Shown here: one piece after another, positions 36,186 to 47,911 of the stretch
How positions within the stretch are numbered: the stretch's first letter is position 1
How the letters are laid out: each line of letters starts with the position of its first letter
Origin: Ampullaceana balthica
Lineage: Eukaryota; Mollusca; Gastropoda; Lymnaeidae
Length of the DNA: 64,000 nucleotides
Direction: 5' to 3'
Assembly (NCBI GenBank): GCA_944989445.1
Contig: CALYLW010000016.1
Location: forward strand, 477,476-541,475
Position numbers and translations under genes: made by a program
The notes under the pieces: model-generated
What the model was told of the DNA's origin: nothing
Database searches by the model: none
The model's input: only the letters and a program-made list of their open reading frames with translations

Positions 36186-36673
36186 GGAGGGGTGGTTAGG
36201 GTTGACAAACGCAAGGGGTGGTTGGGATTGACAAACGCAAGGGGTTGGGGTTGACAAACGCAAGGGGTTGGGGTTGACAAACACAAGCGTTTTCCCTTGA
36301 CAAACGCAAGGGATGATTTGGGTTGACAAACGCAAGGGGTTGGGGTTGACAAACGCAAGGGGATGGGTTGACAAACGCAAGGGGTTGGGGTTGATAAACG
36401 CAAGGGGTTGGGGTTGATAAACGCAAGGGGTTGACAAACGCAAGAGGTTGAAGTTGACAAACACAAGGGTTTTGCATTGAAAAACGCAAGGGATGACTGG
36501 GGTTGACAAACGCAAGGGATGGTTGGGGTTGACAAACGCAAGGGTTTGGGGTTGACAAACGCAAGGAGTTGACAAAAGCAAGAGGTTGAAGTTGACAAAC
36601 ACAAGGGTTTTTGCGTTGACAAAGGCAAGGGGTTGGGGTTGACAAACGCAATGGATGGTTTGGGTTGACAAAC
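36186..36673 (+). repeat. About 23-bp G-rich minisatellite, about 20 degenerate copies
   Basis: Variants of ttgacaaacgcaaggggttg with some units lengthened. Many junctions contain GGGGTTGGGGTT, which resembles ciliate-type telomere repeats and could form G-quadruplexes. The array has no stops on the minus strand in three frames, giving spurious 150-180 codon frames. It is inside a gene B intron. Confidence 0.92.
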
Positions 36674-36994
36674 CATGTTGTTTAATGTTTGAGATGCCAA
36701 AAATTTCCAATTACATTGTAAAAAATTATGTAAATTGAAGTGAATCCTAACTGTCAGTAAGCGATTAGTTAGAGGCGAAGCATGCTTACCCTACTCCAGG
36801 CGACGTTAACGCAAGCTTCGCCCCTGACTGGACGTATTGCAAGATCCTACCATCTCTTTCACATTGTAATTCAATAGATAGAATTAAGCGGAGGTGTTCG
36901 TTTCTCGTAAACGGGTGGTAAGGGGCGAATAACAACATCAATAGATATCATTTTTAATGGAATCTACTTGTTTTATGTATGTAAATATTTTCAG

Positions 36995-37135
36995 GAGACC
37001 TGTTAACAAATGTCTCAAACTTACTAGCGGATGGAGATGATAAAACGTGCGTAAAAGACGCGGTCAGCCCGCAAGAGTTTCCCTTAACCAAGCCAAATTA
37101 CTTGTTTTGGATACGAATAATCGCCTTGAAACCTG
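36995..37135 (+). CDS. Gene B exon: galactose-binding-like domain 1, first half
   Basis: 141 nt, phase 1-1. It encodes RDLLTNVSNLLADGDDKTC and YLFWIRIIALKP. The D-G-D-D-K-T-C and F-W-I-R-I blocks correspond to LIDNNVSTC and FTWARI in gene A. Donor GTAGAC. Confidence 0.88.
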
Positions 37136-38326
37136 GTAGACAATCGTCTTAAGAATGCTTTTATTTTATCACATCAGTGCTTACTTTTATACATAATCCA
37201 TCCTCCGTGCCAATGAAGTACAAACATTGGTATAGTTTTCGAAAATTTACTACAAGTTATTTATGTGAACGCACAGCTGACATCAATTCAGTGTACTTTG
37301 GTCCTGAGTAGTAGCCTGTTAATAAAATGACGTGGCGTTTTTGCTATAACACTATGTCTCACAGCTGTTTATTTTTCTCTCCAATTTCAAAACATCAAAA
37401 GTATTTTTACCCGATATTTTTTAATTAAAAATATTATAAACTAATGAATTCTATATGGAACCAAATTCAAATGAACATATCTAATAAAACAAATTAAGAG
37501 TAATAAAAAGTTAAATAATGAAAAGAAAATTAAATATAAAAAAAAACCAACTAATTATTGAACAATTGTAATTATTTCCTCAAAAAAATGATTATATTAA
37601 TATTGTCTACAACTTTCTAAATTAAACTTTAGGCCAACAAGAAAAGGTTTTTGAAGCTGAAATCGCTAAAAAAAAATATTAAATGTATTCAATTTTATAA
37701 AAAATTTCTTTTTGTAAATTGTTTTGATTTGCCTTGTGATCTTTCTGCATTTTAAACAATACCATTACACTCGCTAAGTTGGTGCATTAAGTCTTTAACC
37801 AATATTTTTTGATAGTAGATTTAAGATTTGCAATCTAATCAACACATTTAAAGAAAATTTTTAATTGAATCTATAATCACCTAATTGTAACGTCCACATT
37901 TTTGGGGGGTTTTTTTGGGATTCTGTGTTGCGTATTTTTAATACATTACCTTTAAAAGAAGTCTCGCTAAATGAGCTGGCTATAGAGGTTATCTTTAGCC
38001 TGTGCTAATTGTTCGTGTCAATAAGTATAACATTAATTCAAATTAATGCAAAAGTATCTGTTGAAAATATTTTTGGAACTAAATTTTAATTTGCACACCT
38101 GTTTATTTAAAGTCACAGTGTTCTCGGTTCTCTGAGACAGCTAAACACATTTTATGGAGTAAATTTGAAATAAAATAATTTCTAAATTTATTTAATATGA
38201 AATTAATTTATCTCTAAGTTCTTTAATTTCTGAACATAAAAACCCTCGGCATTAATTAAAACAACCTTGGATTTTATCCGTACCGAAAATCGTTCTCAAT
38301 CTCTAGCGAGACGTACTTCATTTCAG

Positions 38327-38518
38327 GTCAACTGAATGATTTCCAAGTGGACGCTTTACAACTCAACGGTGAGACCGCTGAAAGGGTTGACAAGAAACAC
38401 ATCATACTCGAAAACACAGCGCTTGACATCTACTGCCCCATGAATTTGGTGCTGGTCTCCAAGATAATTTTAAAATGGGACGGTTTCAAATCCTTATGTT
38501 CAGTCAACGGTTATGGGG
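38327..38518 (+). CDS. Gene B exon: galactose-binding-like domain 1, second half
   Basis: 192 nt, phase 1-1, donor GTAAGT. It encodes GQLNDFQVDALQLNGETA..., LDIYCPMN, IILKWDGFKSLCSVNGYGG. One of the four domain cysteines seen in genes A and C (before the DVYC block) is replaced. Confidence 0.9.
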
Positions 38519-38791
38519 GTAAGTCTTTGCTCCAATGGATCAGTTTTTCTTTTTTGCCATACCCTCTCGCACGTTACTCTCATTTTAAGGACAAATAAAG
38601 TATTTACTCTGGAACATGGTGTTTAATTAGCGTGTGCGTCAAAACAAAATATGTTTGTAGTACACGTATTATTTATCATGAGTAGCTTTATATACCATCG
38701 ACTATTTTCAAAGAATCGGGACAAATGCGTCAACTTTGTTCTCGTTAAAGCACAAAGCTACTAACATAAATTTATGAATTGAATATAAAGG

Positions 38792-38837
38792 CTCTCTTTT
38801 TCACTCTCTCTGTCTCTCTCTCTCTCTTTCTCTCCTT

Positions 38838-38873
<36 letters not shown>

Positions 38874-38878
38874 ATCTT
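38792..38878 (+). repeat. (CT)n tract
   Basis: About 85 bp of CT/CTTT repeats upstream of the exon at 38936. It extends the natural polypyrimidine region of that acceptor. Confidence 0.85.
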
Positions 38879-38935
38879 GCCTCTTAATGTGTGTTTTTTT
38901 TTGTATCCTCTCTCCTTACCCTATCTAACTTTCAG

Positions 38936-39109
38936 GACTAAATATCGCACTAAAAGAGAAAGCACACTTTCTATCCACAAGTGCACCCACAACCACGGAC
39001 GGTCAATATGGGATATTTTCACACAAGAAAGAAATAAGAGAGCACTCCTGGACTGTACAGTTCTCAATACCTCGGCTTGTTTACGAGGTAGCGCTCTTTT
39101 CTCTCTCGA
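38936..39109 (+). CDS. Gene B exon: galactose-binding-like domain 2, first half
   Basis: 174 nt, phase 1-1, acceptor ctttcag, donor GTAAGT. It encodes GLNIALKEKAHFLSTSAPTT and ends LVYEVALFSLS. It fits G-R-N-V-A...LFAIVIF of gene A but is 24 nt shorter and lacks the conserved cysteine (ELC in A, SRC in C). Confidence 0.8.
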
Positions 39110-39339
39110 GTAAGTGGTTACAACAAGCGTTTTAGAAATAAAGATCAGTGACAGAGAGCTTGTTTAATTAAAAAATCAAACAAGAGCAAAAACTGCAGAC
39201 GAAAGATACAATTGATCGAATAATTGACTCTGACTTTAGTAAATATAAAAACCCTTTGAGGATAAATTTGAACAATATATTTATTAAATAACATTTTTTT
39301 AAAGTTTCAAAGGAGAAAAAAATTACACTTAAAATGTGA

Positions 39340-39402
39340 TAAACGATTACAATGTTTGTGATAAACGATCACATTGTTTGTGATAAACGATCACATTGTT
39401 TA
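39340..39402 (+). repeat. Short tandem repeat of gtgataaacgatcacattgt
   Basis: Three adjacent copies of about 22 bp; the first is slightly diverged. Confidence 0.8.
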
Positions 39403-39670
39403 AAAAATTATATTTTAACTATGACTATAGCAAAACATGTATTACTTATATTAATTTGTTATTAATGTTAATTAAAGACCTTTAAACCTATTTTGAGACT
39501 ATCTTTTCTCTTTAATACTAATTCATGTATATTTAATTACTTTAAAATACTGATAATAATAGTATTAATTAGGCACTTTATTTTTTACAATTCGATTGAT
39601 TTTTTCTTGGATTGCATGTTAAATACATTTAAATGTATTTGAAAAAATAAATCAAGAAATAAATAGATCA

Positions 39671-39770
39671 TTCTTATTCCCATTCTAAAGCCCTAAACGG
39701 CTGATCCTACGAAAGGGTAATTCTTATTCCCATTCTAAAGCCCTAAACGGCTGATCCTACGAAAGGGGAA
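39671..39770 (+). repeat. 50-bp direct tandem duplication
   Basis: Two near-identical 50-bp units starting ttcttattcccattctaaag at 39671 and 39721. Confidence 0.92.
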
Positions 39771-40239
39771 ACAGTCTGACAAGCTGTAGCAACGAGTTTT
39801 CCCCCACACAAAATAAATAAATAAATAAATTTGTTACACGCGTTTATTTAAGTCACACTGCTTGTATGTTGTATGTTGTATCCGTCAAATCTTGTAACAT
39901 AAAATTAAACCACTTCTTATGCTGCTAGAGATCTCAAAATTTTACCACAGATAGATATTGCATCACAAAGCATTGTGTCAAAACTGCAGATTGATCGAAT
40001 GTACCGTAATTAAATTAATGTATTTTTAGTTTATCTCTACATAGCATCTGTATCCGACTGCTTTTGTTTATATCCACGTGCGGGTCACCGTAGTTTACCC
40101 CTGATCTCAGTAATACGAAACTAAATCTAAATTGACATAATAATACAAGAGGAGCAACAGGAGTTTTGATTATTCAAACATTACCTTTATCAATTATGCC
40201 CCTTCTCACACCCCCATTTTTAAAATAAAATACTTTACA

Positions 40240-40790
40240 AAAAATAATTTTTTTTTAAAAAGAGACACGCTTTTATTTACATATAGAAAGTGCACTAAAA
40301 AGAAGAATATAAAATTATATATAAAACAAAGATTTTTAAAACAAGCTTTTGCGGTTAAAAGAAGACAATAAGAAATATATATGATTTCAGGTGAAATAAA
40401 AGCGTGGGGCGCTCATCACAACTCATTTCTCTTTGCAACTATTCTTTTGCATATAGATAAATATTTCTAATTAATATAATTTTTTTTAGTCCCATAACCT
40501 CTTTTTTGTGTTAGGTGAGTGCACTATTGACTTCGCTATCCAGCCGCCAATTAATATAATAGTAGCATGTATATGATCAAAGTTGTGAAACTTTTAATGT
40601 TTATTAATATTCATACAAATGTGTATTTATGTTTCGCAGCCTTGTACATGATATAGAGTTGTGATGAGTGCCCTACGCTTTTATGTGCAGTGCATAGGTT
40701 CACGGATTTCAACTGAAATCATAGAAAATTTTCATTTTCTTCTTTAAGCGCAAAGGCGTGTCTTTAAAATCTTTTTGTATATATATTTTT
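40240..40790. repeat. Long imperfect palindrome (foldback element)
   Basis: The left arm contains agagacacgctttt and gcgtggggcgctcatcac; the right arm contains gtgatgagtgccctacgc and aaaggcgtgtcttt in reverse order. The arms are about 170 bp and the centre about 200 bp. There is no coding potential. It fits a MITE or foldback transposon. Confidence 0.7.
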
Positions 40791-41449
40791 ATTTAAAAGC
40801 AATTTAGGTCATCCCTAATTTAGCAACTAGGTTTAAACCTCTTAAATATACCCCCCCTCCCAGCACATGTTCTCTAATGGGAGACGTAAAAACATTCTCA
40901 TGGATTTATAGGGTTGCACACATCAATTTTGAATCGGATATCTGGAGATACATGACCGCTACTATAATATATTTGTTTCTCATACTCTGTTAGTCTTTCT
41001 AGTCCTCTTTGTTTCGTTCCCATTTTTTTCTTATCGCTCTTTCTTCCCTACTCTATCTTTCATCATAGTGAGCTTTCCGTAATTCTCATCATCTCAACCT
41101 CTCTTTGTGTCGCTGGCTCACCGAGTCTTCATTTATTTCTATATACCTCTCTAGTTACCAGTGAATTTCCTGTTAGATATTTCAAAAAAAATACAATAAT
41201 AACAGCTTCCATTGATATAAATGGGAAGGATAAATTGGAGGCATCCGATGTATAAAAATGATTTGATAAACTAGCATGGAATTTATTTTAGACTGCTGTA
41301 AAAACTCGTGGTGTCGGGATATGTCTTACACCCCTTATTCTTGCTTTCAATTACTTGGTGGGCACTGGCTACAAAATTATAAGAATTTGTTAAGTCGACT
41401 TGGCGGAGATTTGAACATCTTACCTTTCCAAACACCTTTTCCCCAACAG

Positions 41450-41665
41450 GTCACACGACCTTAAAGTTTAAGAAATTCTTCGTGATACTGACCGCTCCAA
41501 GCGGTGAGAAACTTGCACGCAACAACGAAGGTGCGCACACATTTACAGAAATAGGCGTCGCCGCGCACGTCATGTCCGGAAGCCTGGAGAAGGTCAGCAA
41601 TGTAACGGTCGCGCTTACTGACAAATCGGATTCTTTGGAAATCGTTGAGGTGGAGATTTTCGGAG
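41450..41665 (+). CDS. Gene B exon: galactose-binding-like domain 2, second half
   Basis: 216 nt, phase 1-1, donor GTAAGT. It encodes SHTTLKFKKFFVILTAPSGE and ends SLEIVEVEIFGG. The closing E-V-E-I-F-G matches gene A, but the cysteine that precedes it in A (VCVSEIEIFG) and C (GICEIEVFG) is absent. Both members of the presumed disulfide pair of this domain are therefore missing in gene B. Confidence 0.92.
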
Positions 41666-42807
41666 GTAAGTAATTGTAAGCACTAGTTTGATGTGCAGAG
41701 CAATGCATTAAAAATGTATGTAATTCTATTGTCTGAGCGATGAGTTGTGTAAATAAGAGGACATTCTGTAAGACTACTTAGCATCATATTATTGTTTTAA
41801 AAAATGTTCCATGTTACATAAAAAGAGCGAGATACAGAGATACATTGCTGCAAGTCGATCACGTTTCACATAGCCGACGAGCGTTTCTTATTGACCACAC
41901 ACATAAAAAGTGGCTAGAAACTGACCTAGAGCTGAACAACAACCGCCATCCCACTCCCATCTGCTGATACTTTATGTATTCGTCTTTGATCTGGAGCGAT
42001 CGGTTTAAAGCACCATGTATTTTTTCGATCGCTTTTAAAATAAGTTAAAAGTGCGTCTAAACCAGAGCTAGTTAATTTTCAAAGCTGCATGATGAATTAT
42101 AATATTCAATGCCGCTGGTCTCCACTTCTTTTTTCATCTTCTTTGAATTAAGTTAATATAGTTTTTAAGGACTGATCAGTGCCTGACTCTAGCATCATGA
42201 TAAACTTTGAGTTTGAAAAGAGCTCACTCGCTGATCGTAGGTTCGTTACCTAGTACTACGTGCTTATTACCAAAAGAGGCTGACAAAACCGCTCTAAATG
42301 AATTTGTCTAAAAAGCGTAAGAATTGTGAAGTTTTCAGTCTCTGGAAGTTTGACCCCAGGTGCCATGTTTCTGAAACTCGAATGTTCTGATTACCACAGT
42401 GGTATCCTTTTGCTAAACTCCTGAGCATTGAATACTTACGTAGCATAAGATCTGATAACATCTACCATCTTATTGTCTAAGATTAGTTCTTAATATTCTT
42501 TTAGTTTACAAAATCCCTAGAATCCTTTCTCTTCTTGTCTAGTAGGAATCTTTAAATTACTTAAGTCTTAAAAATATGTGACTTCTGGTAAATACGAATG
42601 TGCTGTTAGAAAAAAAGCAGCCCCTCAACAACTCAAAAATATGTGGGCTTTAATAGAAAATATAGCAACTTCAGGGCTGGATTAAGCCATCTTGGTGCCC
42701 AAGGCACAAGTCCACATGAGTGCCCCCTTCTGCCCCGATCCCCCACTGACCACTGGTATGTTCAATATTAAAAAAACCAACTAACATACAAAACAGTTCT
42801 TAACACA

Positions 42808-42987
42808 CAGGGGCGTCACAAGGGATTGCCGGAGGTGCGGACGGCACCAGGTGACACCAAAGGGTAAAATTCTGTATGCCTCGTTATTTGGCATTGGCAT
42901 ACTCGGAGGAGGTCTATGGGGTAAGTTGTGAAGGGGTGACACAAGGACCTACCCAACTGGATGACACCCACCCTAGTGACGCCGCTG
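42808..42987. mobile_element. 180-bp MITE with the TIRs of the 31948-34580 hAT
   Basis: Ends CAGGGGCGTCACAAGGG and CCCTAGTGACGCCGCTG; flanks TTAACACA (42800-42807) and TTAACATA (42988-42995) match at 7 of 8 bases. A non-autonomous derivative probably moved by the 31948-type transposase. Its copy at 46139-46310 came along with duplication of the host element. Confidence 0.88.
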
Positions 42988-43165
42988 TTAACATATATGT
43001 TTGTACTAGTATCACTCAAATAAAACCTACGATAAGTTATTTCTGTATTAAAATAAATATTTATTTAATTTTGTAATAAGATTAGACAAACATACTGTAA
43101 CTTTTTTATAGATGAGAAAGTCAGAGAAAGCAAACCTTTACATTTTAAAGTGCTTTATTCTAGAT

Positions 43166-43360
43166 TTACATCTGGCAAAGTACATCATCAAAGTTAATTT
43201 TGCGCAAAATGCCTGTCTCAATCATCAGCAAAGATAAGGAATCAAGCCTTTCTAATTTCATTATCGATCTACTTAGATTTTTTGTAAGTTTTAACTGAGA
43301 AAAAGAGTGCTCAGTTAAAACGTTCGTAAACATTAATATTAAAAATATGAGCAAGTCCAT
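43166..43360 (-). pseudogene. hAT transposase C-terminal remnant
   Basis: A minus-strand open segment containing TEHSFSQLKLTKNLSRSIM, then ERLDSLSLLMIETGI and INFDDVL, the hAT dimerisation block. No full transposase frame is left. The equivalent region of the second copy lies at about 46490-46690. Confidence 0.78.
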
Positions 43361-44092
43361 TTCTTATTGGAAAAGCAAACTGGATGGGGTCTCTATTACT
43401 TTGTATAATTATGCATGACTCAACGTGTTGTTTTCAGATTTTGACGCACGAAACTTGTGGCGAATATATGAGTGTAACTTTTGTAGTTCAGTATATAAAT
43501 TATTGTTCAGATCTTTAGGATAAGCATTTATTAGTCATACACAATACTGAGATGTTTGTGGTACATCGATCAAACAAGAAAATCTAACTCCTATATCATT
43601 ATATACCTATCCCCATCTACCTATTTCTGTCTCAAGTTTGTCAACAATGTTGTAAAAAGCAGCTATACGAAATTTGTCTCTGGCATTCAGAGATAAACCT
43701 CTCAATCTACCACATATCGAAGAACAACGCTTAACTGATCTATAAGTGAAATATCAGGTTGACAAGCTTAAATAATCGGAAACCTTTACTTCATCTATAA
43801 TTACTTGATGGACTTTTGGGACAAAATTTTAATCAGATCTTCACATATATTTTGGGATACATAAGAAGGATTTCCTTTTCCATTTTCCAGAATGTCCTTA
43901 TTTCGCAATGTGTTATGTTAAAAATGGTTCAAACTGACTGAACAACTCCAGCAACCCTAGAAAAATTCAATTTTGTAAATATCCAAATTTTTCATTTGTC
44001 CCTTTAAAAGCGATTTCAGGGGTCTGAAATGCTGTATGAAGTGAATATTGAGAACGGGGGGCCGAATACCTGACAAGAAATAAGGCTTTTAT

Positions 44093-44480
44093 TAACACAT
44101 GCCTAAGAAGGATTCTCTGGTTTTACTGGCAGTACAAAGAAAGGTCACCTGGATCTGTGGCAGCGGACAAGGCAAAAACCAATAGATCCAGAGATCTTCA
44201 GAAGCGGTGGTGGAGGATTTGCCATACACTACGAAAACCTGCCTCCAATACAACAGGAAGGCCTTGAACTAGAACCCTCAGGGCAAGCAGAAGAGAGGTC
44301 GTCCAAGAAACACTTTGTCGACGATAGTAGAAGGCAGACATCAAGAGAATTGGCCATTACTGCAAGATGTTGGTGAGGCTGGCCCAGGATAGTGATGCCT
44401 GGAGGACTCTCGTGGGTGGCCTATGCCCTTGCAAGTATTACAGATGCCAAAAATGTTCGGAGGCCTGCTCCTCTTAGGAC
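44093..44480 (+). pseudogene. LINE 3' fragment, plus strand, degenerate
   Basis: Broken frames read INTCLRRI, QKRWWRICHTLRKPASNTT and similar, the same C-terminal block as the LINE at 28111-28921. Stops and shifts are frequent. Confidence 0.8.
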
Positions 44481-44741
44481 GAGAAGTTCAACAACATATA
44501 CGGATTTGCGCACGCTCGAAAAGAACTCGTTAAAGAAATAAAGTTACTTTATTTTTAGTTATTATATTTACCCTTTTTTAAAAATTATGTGTACATTACT
44601 TAGCTATTCATTTGTTAGCATGTCTATTTTAATGTCAACAGTCAGAATTTTCATTCAAACTGCTCATCCGTCATCAATTGTGCCTCATAGTGTTAAACAT
44701 CAAACAATTATTAGCGTGTAAAATTATTACTTTCCTTCCAG

Positions 44742-44867
44742 CGTGTGCGCCTCCGAACTACGGTATTATATGCCAGTTTCCTTGCCCAGCTCATTGTGTG
44801 AACTACTCGTGTCATTTCTCTGGCGATTGTTACCTGAACGTTTCCCAAATAGGCACCACTAAACAAC
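44742..44867 (+). CDS. Gene B exon: EGF module 2, degenerate (6 Cys)
   Basis: 126 nt, phase 1-1, donor GTGCGT. It encodes ACAPPNYGIICQFPCPAHC then VNYSCHFSGDCYLNVS and IGTTKQ. It matches the first six cysteines of gene A module 2, but the last two and the final G-x-x-C are lost. Confidence 0.88.
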
Positions 44868-44869
44868 GT

Positions 44870-45700
44870 GCGTATATATCAGCGGGTAGCAACAATTGAC
44901 GCTTTAAGTTAATTATGTTGACTCATATGTTTTAGTGGTTTTATGCGGGTCATTTTAATAAGAAGGTGTTAAAAGTTTTTAACTTTTGTTTAGTTTTTAG
45001 TTTTATTAAGACAATGGGGGAAAAATACATATTGCCATTACAAAATTTTGAGCGGATTGGGAGAATGATCCCTAAATGTTTAGCTTTGCTTCAGTTCTTG
45101 TTCTCAAACAATAGATTTGGAAATGAGGCAAGACGCTATCTCGATAACAAAGTTATTTACCGAAGTTAATTTGGGGAAATTTTACGAGATGTTGGCTAAA
45201 GTTAACAGTGACAGTAGTGGAAAGAGAATGTAACTACAAAGATAATCTATAGTATAACGATAAAATAAATCGGTCAAGTAAAAAAATGAATCTAAAAAAT
45301 AGCGACTTTGGTAATATTGCTACGAAAATAGTTTGGAAATTTTCGTTGCAAAAATAAAAAAATCTAAAATAATTTTATATTAGGGTAATGTATCTTCCTT
45401 ATTTTACTTTATGCAATATATTGCGGCTGAGGGCGTTTTGAACAATTTCAGAAAAATACTTTACAACGGGAATATTAATTTCTAAGAATACAATCTATTA
45501 GAAAAACATCTGACTTTCAATCAAGCGAGAAGACTATAGTAAATCCAGCTTCCAGAATTTCCTGGTGGTCGTGTGTGGAACACTGGTCGCAATTTCCGAA
45601 ATCACTTATGACATCTTTTTAGTTTCTCTGCCCTTGTAATACTTGACTTTGCTGTTTATCCATCCTATGTTATTGAGGATAAAAGTAGCATTTCTTTATT
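44870..45700. other. Intron, no feature seen
   Basis: AT-rich sequence; a 60-codon open stretch near 44966-45169 has no recognisable domain and no splice support. Confidence 0.4.
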
Positions 45701-45704
45701 TCAG

Positions 45705-45758
45705 GTCAGGAAACCAAAGACACCAGCTCGACACACGTAACCACGACAGGTCTGTCCA
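45705..45758 (+). CDS. Gene B exon: short Thr/Ser stalk
   Basis: 54 nt, phase 1-1, acceptor atttcag, donor GTAAGT. It encodes RQETKDTSSTHVTTTGLS, a likely O-glycosylated linker. Confidence 0.75.
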
Positions 45759-46138
45759 GTAAGTGACCTCGGAGCTTGACAAATTTCTGACTACGTATCT
45801 CTTAGATGCTCTAGCTATACGTAAAAAACCGATTAAGTAAACCTTATATAAAAAGGCAATTTACTGAATGAAACATATTTTGAGCTCCAACGAGTGTTCT
45901 TATATTTCGGGCAAGTAACCATAGAACACTGCTCAATGTGTTTAGCCTGTCATAAAATAGGGTTGGAGTACTCAAATTTCCGGCCACGGTCCAGCGTGGG
46001 GCTGCAGCAGGGCCGGATTAAGCCATCTTGGTGCCCGAGGCACATACCCACATGGGTGCCCCCTTCTGACCCAATCCCCCACTGACCGCTGGTATGTTCA
46101 ATATTAAGCAAACCAACTAACAAACAAAACAGTTGGCC

Positions 46139-46310
46139 TAACAAGGGATTGCGGGAGGTGCGGACTGCACCGGGTGACACCAAAGGGTAAAATTCTGTAT
46201 GCCTCGTTATTTGGCATTGGCATACTCGGAGGAGGTCAATGTGGTAAGTTGTGAGGGGGTGACACCATGACCTATCGAACTGGATGACACGCACCCTAGT
46301 GACGCCGCTG
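46139..46310. mobile_element. Second copy of the 180-bp MITE, left end lost
   Basis: Same internal sequence as 42808-42987. The right end CCCTAGTGACGCCGCTG is followed by TTAACACA, the same target as copy 1, showing the copies arose by duplication of the host element after insertion. Confidence 0.82.
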
Positions 46311-47750
46311 TTAACACATATTTGTGTACTGGTATCACTCAAATAAAACCTACGATAAGTTATTTCTGTATTAAAAATAATATTTACCGGTAATTAATTT
46401 TGTAATAATAATAGACAAACGTACTGTAATTTTTTAATACATGAGAAAGTCAGATAAAGCAAACCTTTACATTTTAAAGTTCTTTATTCTAGATTTACAT
46501 CTGGCAAAGTACATCATCAAAGTTAATTTTGCGCAAAACGTCTGTCTCAATCCTCAGCAAAGATAATGAATCAAGAATTTCTTATTTCATTATCAATCTA
46601 CTTAGATTTTTTGTACGTTTTAAATGAGAAAAAGAGCGCTCATTTAAAACGTACATAAACATTAATGTTAAAAATATGCGCAAGTCCATTTCTACATTGG
46701 AAAAGCAAACTGGATCATCTACCAATCTCTATCTCAAGTTTGTCAACAATGACGTAAAAAGCAGATATTTGAAATTTGTCTCTGGCATTCAGAGATACAT
46801 CAGGGGCATCACCATCAATGACCACTGCTTTCATGCAAGTGATCCGCTAATGAAGAATACAAATCGGCAAACGTTTTCAAGCTAACGTGCACATTTCGTA
46901 GAGCTTGCAATTTGTGTCTGCTTCTCTTCTGGTGTCCCCCTTCTTTGACAGGTCTTATTGTAAACACTCTAACGCTTCTATAATCTGTGGATGAGACTTT
47001 AGAATATCTTTAGTTCCAACAACATGTGCTTTCCATCTGGTATTGGAAAGAGAGTTTACCCGATTTCAATCCACAAAGCATCCTTTCAGAATCTTCCATC
47101 TGTTGGTTGAAGCTGAGAAAAGTTTATCGATCAGTTGCACTGTATGGAAGAAATTTTCTGCCTCTAAACAAGAGTCAAAGGCCCTTCATCCTACCAGATA
47201 TAGTGAATGGGTAGAACAGGGTATGTAGATAGAAAACTAATTTTCTCTAGAATTTTGTGCTGCATGCCCTTGTAATATCAATACATATTAGCTGCGTTAT
47301 CCGGGACTGACCTCTGCATTTCGCAAAATCAACATTGCAATCTTCACGTAAGTACTGCAAATGTTGCTTAACCATACCTTCACCGGTGTGACTTTCCAGC
47401 TCCAAGAAAGTCAAAAATCGCTAAATGGGCTCTCCATCTACAACATATCTAAGAACAAAGCTTAACTGATCTATAGGTGAAATATCGGGTATTGACAAGC
47501 TTAAATAACCGGAAGCCTTTACTTCATCTATATAATTACTTGATGGACTTTAGGGGACATAATTTTAACCAGTTCTTCACATATAGTTTGGGATACATAA
47601 TAAGGATTTCCTTTTCCAGAATTTCCTTATTTCGCAATGTGTGATGCTAAAAATGGATCAAACTGACTGATTAACTCCAGCAACCCTAGAAAAATTCAAT
47701 TTTTTAAAGATCCAAATTTTTCATTTGTCCCTTTAAAAGCGATATCAAGG

Positions 47751-47911
47751 GTGGATTAAGATTGCACGGGGCTGCAATTCCACGGGGGGCCCTGTCCAGC
47801 CACTTTATTATACAATTTAATAAGTTTGGGGTCCCTTAATTTAGTCGTAAATCATTTTGGGCCCTTGGCTTTAGCCCAATCAGCCTTCCATTTAATCCGC
47901 CCCTGTGCGAT
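47751..47911. mobile_element. Nested hAT-type MITE
   Basis: Ends CAAGGGTGGATTAAG and CATTTAATCCGCCCCTG are imperfect inverted repeats; the flanks agcgatat and tgcgattt are a degraded 8-bp duplication. The corresponding position in the other copy reads agcgattt. Confidence 0.65.

Larger units (their letters stand above)
42672..44030 (-). mobile_element. hAT-like element copy 1 (related to 46008-48049)
   Basis: Starts CAGGGCTGGATTAAGCC. It shares long blocks with the copy at 46008-48049, for example tctagatttacatctggcaa. The right end is unclear near 44005-44030, where cagggg sequence adjoins a LINE fragment. It contains a transposase remnant and a MITE. Confidence 0.7.

Noticed and set aside
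36149..36710. Three overlapping 150-183 codon frames on the minus strand, rich in CVCQP / LRLSTP repeats
   Set aside because: They are produced by a 23-bp minisatellite whose unit contains no stop on that strand. All three frames are open over the same array, which is not expected of a real gene.
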